From Pseudomonadota bacterium (GTDB lineage: Bacteria > Myxococcota_A > Polyangia > Polyangiales > JAFGIB01), in the NCBI GenBank assembly GCA_017881185.1, contig JADGRE010000024.1:1-41576 (forward strand): a DNA stretch of 41,576 bases, written 5' to 3'. This document shows positions 34,469-41,576 of the stretch, piece after piece (position 1 is the stretch's first letter; every line of letters starts with the position of its first letter). Made by a program: the position numbers and the translations under genes. The notes under the pieces were generated by a model that was not told the origin of the DNA, searched no databases, and saw only the letters and a list, made by a program, of their open reading frames with translations.

Positions 34469-36481
34469 TCAGCGACGTTTCCCCAGGCGCATGACGCCTT
34501 CGCCCAGCACGAGCAGGCCGGCGAGCAAGAAGATCCAAGAGCCCAGTGGCCGGTGCGTGGTGCTGCCGCCTGCGGCGGCACGTGCCTGGCTGTTTGCAGG
34601 CACGACGCCTGCGCTGAGATCACTCTCCTCCTTCGGCGCCGTCACCAGGAACGCGCCACGCACGCTGCGCTCGGCGGCAGCGTCACGCAACGTGGTGCGC
34701 AGCTCGTAGGCACCGATGGCGGTTGCGCGCGTGTAGCGTTGCACCCGCTGCGCGCTGCTGGGCTGGAAGTGTTCGGCATGGCCCGAAGGATCGATCACGT
34801 CGAGCGCGACGGCATGCGCCGCAACCGGCAGCTCGATCGGCGCTCCGGGTTCGCTGGGTGCGAGGCTGGTCGCTGCAGGGCCGGCTGCGTAGTGCAGCAG
34901 CGTGGCCCACAGCGCGAGGTAGCCCGGGCGCAGCGGCAGATCGCTGGCGTCGGCGTCGAGCGTGGTGGTGAGCAGCAGACAGCGCCCGCTGCCGATTTCG
35001 TGTGCGGCGATGGCGGGCGTGCCGTCTTGGAACTCGAGCAGCGTGCTTGCCCCGGCGTCCACCAGCATGCGCTTGTGCGTGCGCGCTTGCCCCAGACCCG
35101 CGAGACCTGCGGGCAGCAAGCTGTGGTCGCGCGGCTCGCGCAGGCGCAGGTCGCCTGTGGGGCTCCAGCTGCTCAGGTGGGCCGGTAGCACGGCGCCCAA
35201 CGTTGTGTTGTAGGTCGCGGGATCCACGTGATCGCCGGCCGTGATCAGCAAGCCGCCGCCGCGTTCGACGAAGTGCAAGAGTTGCTGGGCGACGGCGGCA
35301 CTGGGCGCTGGAACGTTGGCGAGCACCACGACGTCGACGTCGTCGAGCTTCTGGCGTGGCAAGAGCAGTGGGTCGATGGTGCGCGAGCGAACGGCGACGC
35401 TCTGCGCGGGCAGAAGACGCAGCGCGCGCTGGGCGTAGTACAGCTCGTCGCTGTCACTTGCGGGATGTGGATCGCCGTCGACCAGGAGCACGCGCACTGC
35501 GTCGGCGCGGGTGAGGAGCACGCCGGCCTGGTTGTCGGCCTCGAGCGCGTCGTCGATGCGCAAGCGCAAGAGCGCGCCGGGCTCGCCCTTGTCGTCGGGA
35601 GTGGGCAGCTGCAACAGGGCCTTGGCGTGGCCGTTGCGGAAGGTCAGCGCGCTGCTCGCAACGACGGAACCCGCTTGCACGAGCTCCACGCTTCCTGCAC
35701 CGAGCGCTGGCCCGTTCTGCGAAAGCTCGACGGCAATCGAGGTGCGTCCCGGCTGCGTGGGGTCGGCTGCAGCATGCACGCTGTCGATGAAGGCGTTGCC
35801 GAGCGTGGGCGCGGCGCCGAGGCGCTCGCTCGTGACCTCTACGCCATCGAGATCCAGCGAGGCCGGGTCGAGACCGGTGTGGCGCGCGAAGTCGGAGAGG
35901 ATAAGCAGGCGTCGTGCGGGCAAGTGCGTGGCGCTGAGCGCACGCGCTGCGAGATTGGCGGCACCGTCGAGGTCAGCGCCACGCAACGATGACGACGGCA
36001 GCAACTCCAGCTCGTGTGCCGCGGTCAACAGGTCGTGCCCCAGTGGCACGAGCACGCGCGCAGGCTTGCCGCCGAGCACGATGCATAGCTCGGAGCCCTG
36101 AGGCAGGGCGTCGACCGCGCTGCGCGCGCGCTCGATAGCGCGTCCCAGCAGCGTTCGCCCAGCCTGCGTGCGCATCATGGACAGCGAGTCGTCGATGACG
36201 ATGGCCGTGGCGGCAATGCGGCCGTCGCCGAACGGCAAGCTGGCCGTCACGTAGGGCGCCGCGACAGCGAGGCATGCCGCGCTGATCAGCGCGATGCGGA
36301 GCGCGAGCAGGAGCGTGTCGGTGAACGAACGCTTGCGCCGGTTGACGGCCTGCGCGCGCAACAAGAGTGCAAAGGTGGGCAGCACCACGCGTGGCAGCTC
36401 GCGCTGACGCATGCGGTGGGCGAGCACGGGCAAGAGCGCGGCCAAGAGGCCGAGCAGCGCGAGCGGCGCCTCTAGACCCAT
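34469..36481 (-). CDS. BatA-like membrane protein with VWA domain
   Basis: 670 residues. N-terminal aerotolerance-regulator (BatA) segment with two membrane helices (ALLGLLAALLPVLAHRMRQRELP; LLLALRIALISAACLAVAAP), a VWA domain with the DxSxS site in VIDDSLSM, a strand RRLLILSDFARH, a GATase-like segment (VRVLLVDGDPHP, VDVVVLANVP, VERGGGLLITAGDH), and a C-terminal membrane helix (SWIFLLAGLLVLGEGVM). Such proteins work with MoxR and DUF58 proteins in assembly or stress systems of the envelope. Starts 10 nt inside the DUF58 gene end. Confidence 0.88.
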   Translation of the reverse strand: MGLEAPLALLGLLAALLPVLAHRMRQRELPRVVLPTFALLLRAQAVNRRKRSFTDTLLLALRIALISAACLAVAAPYVTASLPFGDGRIAATAIVIDDSLSMMRTQAGRTLLGRAIERARSAVDALPQGSELCIVLGGKPARVLVPLGHDLLTAAHELELLPSSSLRGADLDGAANLAARALSATHLPARRLLILSDFARHTGLDPASLDLDGVEVTSERLGAAPTLGNAFIDSVHAAADPTQPGRTSIAVELSQNGPALGAGSVELVQAGSVVASSALTFRNGHAKALLQLPTPDDKGEPGALLRLRIDDALEADNQAGVLLTRADAVRVLLVDGDPHPASDSDELYYAQRALRLLPAQSVAVRSRTIDPLLLPRQKLDDVDVVVLANVPAPSAAVAQQLLHFVERGGGLLITAGDHVDPATYNTTLGAVLPAHLSSWSPTGDLRLREPRDHSLLPAGLAGLGQARTHKRMLVDAGASTLLEFQDGTPAIAAHEIGSGRCLLLTTTLDADASDLPLRPGYLALWATLLHYAAGPAATSLAPSEPGAPIELPVAAHAVALDVIDPSGHAEHFQPSSAQRVQRYTRATAIGAYELRTTLRDAAAERSVRGAFLVTAPKEESDLSAGVVPANSQARAAAGGSTTHRPLGSWIFLLAGLLVLGEGVMRLGKRR

Positions 36482-37395
36482 GTCGAGCGCCTTCCAGGCA
36501 ACAGCAGCGCGGCGAGAGCCTCTTCCGGCGGATGGTCGGTGCGTGCCAGCGCGTAACGCGCACCGGCCGCGGTGCAACGCTGCCGGCAATCTTCGACGAA
36601 GCGGGCCATCTGTTCGCAGTAGCTCTTGCGCAAGCTGCCGGCGTCGGCTTCGAGGACCTCGGTGCCCTCGGCATCCTCGAAACGCAAGCTGTTCTGAAAT
36701 GGGAACTCGAGCTCGTCGGGATGCAAGATCTGCAGCACGAGCACCTCGTGGCCGAGCGCAGCAAGTTGCGCGAGCGGCCCGAGCGCGTTCGGTTGCAGAT
36801 CGAGCAGGTCGCTCGCGAGCACCAGCATGCCGCGTCGGCCGACGCGGTCGCCGATGGTCATGAGCGCGCGCGCGAGCTGCGGTGGGGTCGTAGCGCGCGC
36901 GGCGTCCGGCACGCTGCCGAGCACGCGCAGCAGGGCGTCGAGGTGATCGGGGCGGTTGCGCGCTGGCAGCTGCGCGCGCAGCTCGCTGTCGAAGACGTAG
37001 GCGCCGACCGAGTCGCCCTGACCGAGCAGCACGTAACCCAGCGCCGCCAGCAGCGTGGCCGCGTAGTCGCACTTGCGCGTCTCGGGTCGGCCGCCATCGT
37101 AGGCCATGGATGGGGAGACATCGAGCAGCAGGTTGCCGCGCAGATGCGTCTCTTGCTCGAAGCGCTTGACGGTGTAGCGGTCGCTGCGTGCATACGCGCG
37201 CCAGTCGAGCGTGCGCAGATCATCGCCAGGGCGGTAGTCGCGATGCTCGGCGAAGATCATGCTGGCGCCGCGATGCGGGCTGCGATGGATGCCCGAGCGC
37301 ATGCCGTCCACCGCACGCCGGGCACGCACGCGCAGGTTCCCGATGCGCTCGGTCAGCGCCTGATCTAGCAATGGCGAGGCTGCGGGCTCGATCAT
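36472..37395 (-). CDS. DUF58 protein (MoxR-associated)
   Basis: 307 residues. The DUF58 signature is clear: EHRDYRPGDDLRTLDWRAYA, YTVKRFEQE, followed by a VWA-like domain with DVSPS in LLLDVSPSMAYDGG and RRGMLVLASDLLDL. Probably a cytoplasmic MoxR client or adaptor. Middle gene of moxR-DUF58-BatA: 15 nt after moxR and overlapping the BatA-like gene by 10 nt. Confidence 0.93.
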   Translation of the reverse strand: MIEPAASPLLDQALTERIGNLRVRARRAVDGMRSGIHRSPHRGASMIFAEHRDYRPGDDLRTLDWRAYARSDRYTVKRFEQETHLRGNLLLDVSPSMAYDGGRPETRKCDYAATLLAALGYVLLGQGDSVGAYVFDSELRAQLPARNRPDHLDALLRVLGSVPDAARATTPPQLARALMTIGDRVGRRGMLVLASDLLDLQPNALGPLAQLAALGHEVLVLQILHPDELEFPFQNSLRFEDAEGTEVLEADAGSLRKSYCEQMARFVEDCRQRCTAAGARYALARTDHPPEEALAALLLPGRRSTWV

Positions 37396-37410
37396 GGCGC
37401 CCCGTCTGGC

Positions 37411-38439
<1,029 letters not shown>

Positions 38440-38467
38440 CGGGCGGAAGGCGGCGGAAGCCGGCGTG

Positions 38468-38473
38468 ACTATA
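38468..38473 (-). promoter_or_regulatory. Possible -10 element of the moxR operon
   Basis: TATAGT on the minus strand, 28 nt before the moxR ATG at 38439. No matching -35 at 16-18 nt. Confidence 0.25.
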
Positions 38474-38505
38474 CCTCAGGCCCTGCCGGAAGCGCTGTGT
38501 GTAGC

Positions 38506-40440
38506 GTGCGCGCCGTTGCGGTGCCAGCGGACGCGCAGCGCTCGATTGACGCTCACGCGCGATTTCCGCAGACTGGTCGTAGCGCGTGTCGTCGCACGCC
38601 TCGGTGCGCTTTGGGATCACGAACGCCTTGGCTGTGGCTCGCGGGTGGTGTCCCGTTCATCGTGTACGTCTTCACGAGCACGGGCCACTCGTACTGGCTC
38701 GACTCCAGCGAGTTCGTGGCCGCGGCCGTGCGCCTGGACATCGCGCATCCGCCCGGGCATCCGCTGACCGAGCTGTACAGCAAGCTCTTCACGCTCATGC
38801 CGCTGGGGTCTCTGCCGTTTCGCGTGGCGATCGGTCAGGCCTGCGCCGCAGCCCTCGCCGCGGTCTGCGTGTTTCGCGCGATCGTGGGTGCCCTACGCGG
38901 CTGGGCGCTACCGCCGAACAGCGCAGCACCCGTCGCTGTCGCAGGCGCGTGGTTTGTCGCGTTCGCGTACGGCTTCTGGTTCCAGGCGGTGCGCCCCGAA
39001 GTCTATGCGCTGCAAGCGTTGTGCGTGAGCCTGGTGCTCGAACGCGTCGTGGCGCTGCAAGCCGAGCCTGCGCCGCGCGACGCACGTCCGTTGCTCGCTG
39101 TCGCGCTCGTGCTGGGGTTGGCACTCTCCAACCATCACCTGATTGCGTTCTTGGTCATGCCAGCCGTGCTGCCCGCGCTTGCGCGCGTGGTGTGGGAGCG
39201 CGGCTTGCGGCCGGTGTGGCTGGCGTGCGCCTTCGGGTTGCTCGGCCTTGGCACCTACGCGTACCTGCCGCTGCGGGCAGCGAGCCATCCGCCTGCCAAC
39301 CTCGGTGACCCGAGCAACCTCGCGCGCATGGCCTGGGTGGTGAGCGCACGCGTGTACGCGCGCGACATGGGTAGCGAGAACGCGCAGCCGCTGTCCGAGC
39401 GTCTGGTCGACGTAGTGGTGTTGCTCGCCGACAACTTCCACGTGCTCGGTGTGCTCGCTGCGCTGGTCGGGCTGTATTTGCTGATCCGGCATCCGGCGAG
39501 TCGGCGGCACGGCGTATTCTTTGCGCTGGTGCTCTTCGTGAACGCCGGCATGCGCGCGTGGCTCGGGCCCGTGCGCGCCAACCCCGACATGTTCGGATAC
39601 CTCGCGCCGGCCTTCATGGTGGTTGGGATCGGGTCCGCTGCGTTCGTGGGAGCGTTGTTGGCAGCGTTGCCGGCGCTGGCCGGGCAAGTGTCGCGTGTGG
39701 CACCGGCGCTGTCGCTGCTCGGTTTGGTGTTGCTGCCCAGCTCGTTTGCGCGCGCCTCGCTTGCGAGCTTTGCGGCGCCCGAGGCGTTCGACGGGCCGCG
39801 CATCCGGGCGTTGCCACCGCGCGCACTCGTGGTCGCCTCCACGCCGCAGACAGTGTTCCGCCACTGGGAGTCTGACGCGGTCGAGCAAGCGCGACCCGAC
39901 CTCGCACTCGTACCCTTGCCGTTTCTCGGATACCCCGGCGCGAGCGAAGCCGTGATCGCGCGCGTGCCGGAGGCGGCGAGCCTGGTGCGTGCCTTCGCGC
40001 AGAGCAGCAGCTTACGAGCAGAGGATCTGGTCGCGCTGGCGCAACGGCGTCCGACCTTCATCGAGCTCGACACACACACGCGTCCTGCCGTGTACCGCGT
40101 GCTGCGACCCATGCACTTGTTGCACCAGGTGCTCGGCTCGCCGGCGCTGGTGCCGAGCGCGGGTGAGATTGCGCGCGAACAGCACGACACCTACGAGCAC
40201 TTGTACGCGAGCCTCGGTCGCGATCTACGTGAGACCGAGACCGCGCGGCAGTTGCTCTGGATCCACTACATGAACGCCGTCTTCTTCGCGGGCCTCGGTG
40301 GCGGCGACCTCGCACGCGCGGAGATCGGGCGGGCGCAGCGGCTGCTTCCGCAAGACAAGAACGTGCAAGCGTTGGCTCGAGCTCTGGCAGACCGACAGCG
40401 TCAGGGTCCGTTGCCGGTCGATGCGTTCTTGGAGCTGTGA
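38506..40440 (+). CDS. DUF2723 multispanning protein, probable GT-C-type glycosyltransferase
   Basis: About 644 residues. A polytopic N-terminal part (about ten hydrophobic segments) carries the DUF2723 signature: YWLDSSEFVAAAVRLDIAHPPGHPL, with the acidic pair and HPP in the first external loop, as in GT-C enzymes that use lipid-linked sugars. The later part (after about residue 430) is a soluble domain with PRALVVASTPQTVFRHWESD and a C-terminal TPR-like helix pair. Donor and acceptor are unknown. The start is uncertain: no ATG is available, and GTG 38506, GTG 38521 and TTG 38611 are all in frame. GTG 38506 has a weak GGAAG element 13 nt upstream. It is divergent from moxR with a very short shared promoter region. 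Confidence 0.8.
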   Translation: MRAVAVPADAQRSIDAHARFPQTGRSACRRTPRCALGSRTPWLWLAGGVPFIVYVFTSTGHSYWLDSSEFVAAAVRLDIAHPPGHPLTELYSKLFTLMPLGSLPFRVAIGQACAAALAAVCVFRAIVGALRGWALPPNSAAPVAVAGAWFVAFAYGFWFQAVRPEVYALQALCVSLVLERVVALQAEPAPRDARPLLAVALVLGLALSNHHLIAFLVMPAVLPALARVVWERGLRPVWLACAFGLLGLGTYAYLPLRAASHPPANLGDPSNLARMAWVVSARVYARDMGSENAQPLSERLVDVVVLLADNFHVLGVLAALVGLYLLIRHPASRRHGVFFALVLFVNAGMRAWLGPVRANPDMFGYLAPAFMVVGIGSAAFVGALLAALPALAGQVSRVAPALSLLGLVLLPSSFARASLASFAAPEAFDGPRIRALPPRALVVASTPQTVFRHWESDAVEQARPDLALVPLPFLGYPGASEAVIARVPEAASLVRAFAQSSSLRAEDLVALAQRRPTFIELDTHTRPAVYRVLRPMHLLHQVLGSPALVPSAGEIAREQHDTYEHLYASLGRDLRETETARQLLWIHYMNAVFFAGLGGGDLARAEIGRAQRLLPQDKNVQALARALADRQRQGPLPVDAFLEL

Positions 40441-40459
40441 GCTGTCCAGCGCGCAGCTC

Positions 40460-41050
40460 TCAGGGCTCGCGCAGCTGGGCACAGCTGGTCTGTTCGCTGC
40501 GATCAGCGGCGTCGCTGCGCGCGAGGCCACAGTGCGGCTCGGGGTCGAAGGGATTGATGCGCACCGCTTCGAGCAGCTCGACGCGCGCCTCGGCGTCGCG
40601 CCCGAGGGCCAGTAGCGCGGCCCCAGCCACGGCGTGCGTGGGCTCGTGCTCCGGATAGCGCGCCAGCAGCGGCTCCACCGCGGCGAGCGCGCGCGCTGCG
40701 TCGCCCGCCTGCAACGCCGTGCGGGCCAGGCGTGCGCCGATGATCGGGTCATCCGGGTCGGTCTGCCGCGCCTTGCCGTACTCGAGCATGGCGCCGCGCA
40801 CGTGATGTCGGCTCCACAGCAAGTCGCCCAAGCGCAGGAAGCGGCGCGCGGCACTGGCAGCAACATCCTCGCTCTCGTCGGGCGACTGGGCTTCGCCCTT
40901 GCGGAAGCGCCGTGCCAGCTGACGCGGGGCGTGCTCGGCCGGTGCACGCGGCAGGCTGCTGCGCCACGCCTGCTCGAGCTCGCTCCAGCGCTTGCCCGCC
41001 GCCTTGGCCAGCGCTTCGCGCGCGTCCGCGCCGTGGCTGATGTCGGCCAG
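40460..41050 (-). CDS. TPR protein fragment, possibly a 5'-truncated remnant
   Basis: The frame encodes LADISHGADAREALAKAAG..., KRWSELEQAWRSSL, then TPR repeats (GAMLEYGKARQTDPDDP, ALAAVEPLLARYPEHEP, EARVELLEAVRINPFDPEP). The first segment resembles the last helices of a Peptidase-MA-like domain (pattern: repeat of ALxxAxGxxxxxLExxWRxxL), which in relatives is preceded by a large metalloprotease-like domain. Here that domain is absent: the bases upstream belong to the lipoprotein gene ending at 41094. There is no ATG, GTG or TTG between the two; 41050 marks a CTG at the first family-like residue. In-frame GTG/ATG codons further upstream lie inside the lipoprotein gene and encode non-family sequence. 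A decayed gene is most likely; unusual initiation is the alternative. Confidence 0.5.
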   Translation of the reverse strand: MADISHGADAREALAKAAGKRWSELEQAWRSSLPRAPAEHAPRQLARRFRKGEAQSPDESEDVAASAARRFLRLGDLLWSRHHVRGAMLEYGKARQTDPDDPIIGARLARTALQAGDAARALAAVEPLLARYPEHEPTHAVAGAALLALGRDAEARVELLEAVRINPFDPEPHCGLARSDAADRSEQTSCAQLREP

Positions 41051-41093
41051 TGGTTGGCTGCAGCTGGTGTCCGCAACACTGCGCCGCGACCGG

Positions 41094-41576
41094 TCAGTGG
41101 CAGTCGACCAACACCTCGATCTTGATCCCTGGCGTGTTGCGTGCGGTGTCACACGCGCGTCCGCAAAGCACCACCTGGCTGAGATCCGAGCTTCCATCGC
41201 TGTGCCTCGCAAACTCCCAGCCGTCGGCGCTGGCGTCGCACGCGCGATCGGCCAGGTAGTTGATGCACAGTGGGGCTGTGCCCTGCGACACGGACTGGAG
41301 GTTGATCAACGCGCCGCCCGCGTCGGAGCCGCTGGGTACAGCGAGCTTGCAGTCGACCATGACAGCATACGCACGCGCGCGGCAGCCGAAGCCAAGCGCA
41401 CGCTGGAGCTGCGGACAGAGATTCCCCGCCGCGCTCCGAGCGGCGTCCGCAGCGCCGCTGTCCGCAGCGCGAGTGCCCGCATCCAGCGCGCTTGGCGAGT
41501 GCCCTGCGTCACGAACGGTCGCGGTGTGCGTGCTCGGACAACCCACCGATAGCACGAGGCTGACGATGCACACGGA
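41094..41576 (-). CDS. Lipoprotein of unknown function (5' end probably outside window)
   Basis: At least 159 residues. The visible start is within a signal peptide ending in the lipobox S-V-G-C (VCIVSLVLSVGC); a GTG at 41573 could be the start, but the frame is open to the window end, and a longer n-region is likely. After the Cys comes a Thr/Ala/Ser/Asp-rich spacer (DAGTRAADSGAADAARS), then a domain with many cysteines (NLCPQL, GFGCRARAY, VDCKLAVP, PLCINYLADRACDAS, VLCGRACDT, VLVDCH). The Cys pattern suggests a disulfide-stabilised exported fold; no known family recognised. Confidence 0.72.
   Translation of the reverse strand, partial: SVCIVSLVLSVGCPSTHTATVRDAGHSPSALDAGTRAADSGAADAARSAAGNLCPQLQRALGFGCRARAYAVMVDCKLAVPSGSDAGGALINLQSVSQGTAPLCINYLADRACDASADGWEFARHSDGSSDLSQVVLCGRACDTARNTPGIKIEVLVDCH

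Overview
High-GC, gene-dense chromosomal DNA, most like a myxobacterium (Myxococcota, probably Polyangia-like). The reasons are lineage-typical content: very long TPR proteins, an N-terminal zinc-ribbon protein with a proline-rich linker and TPRs, Asp/Ser/Gly-rich lipoproteins, a PilB ATPase, a DUF2723 membrane protein, and MoxR/DUF58/BatA-type and DUF4159 genes. The taxonomic call is inference. I see no rRNA, tRNA, CRISPR array, prophage or insertion sequence.

Layout. 1-1990 (+): the 3' part of a shikimate kinase-3-dehydroquinate synthase fusion, then a lipoprotein. 2006-11467 (-): a possible three-gene unit of zinc-ribbon/TPR protein, SppA-type protease and a 1853-residue TPR protein. 11582-14789 (+): deoC, a thioredoxin-rhodanese fusion whose rhodanese half lacks the catalytic Cys, an overlapping unknown gene, and citrate synthase. 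14806-16017 (-): ApbE-type flavin transferase lipoprotein. 16112-19127 (+): DUF4159 protein and a VWA/GATase-like membrane protein. 19145-19897 (-): lipoprotein. 19967-25381 (+): a UvrA of double length with four ABC ATPase domains. 25431-27847 (-): pyrC-carA with overlapping start and stop. 28103-28360 (-): a small unknown gene, preceded by about 500 bp of AT-richer, palindrome-rich non-coding DNA. 28860-30569 (-): pilB with a possible sigma-54 promoter. 30727-33644 (+): DUF1624-like acyltransferase, membrane TPR protein and prmC. 33665-38439 (-): moxR-DUF58-BatA-like followed by an ECF sigma factor and an overlapping soluble-type zinc anti-sigma factor. 38506-40440 (+): DUF2723 membrane protein. 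40460-41576 (-): a TPR fragment without a convincing start and the 3' part of a lipoprotein.

How the genes fit together. Housekeeping functions (aromatic amino acid and pyrimidine synthesis, TCA entry, deoxynucleoside salvage, release-factor methylation, DNA repair) are mixed with envelope functions. The moxR/DUF58/BatA genes and the DUF4159 plus VWA/GATase pair usually sit together in other phyla; here they lie about 15 kb apart, which suggests one chaperone/VWA system split over two loci.

The most unusual items are the asymmetric tandem UvrA, the thioredoxin-pseudorhodanese fusion with its TTG-started overlapping partner, the recurrent TAnnnT hexamer 6-7 nt before start codons (leaderless transcripts), and the palindrome-rich intergenic region near 28.4-28.7 kb. 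I found nothing that looks like a wholly new multi-gene defence or mobile system.
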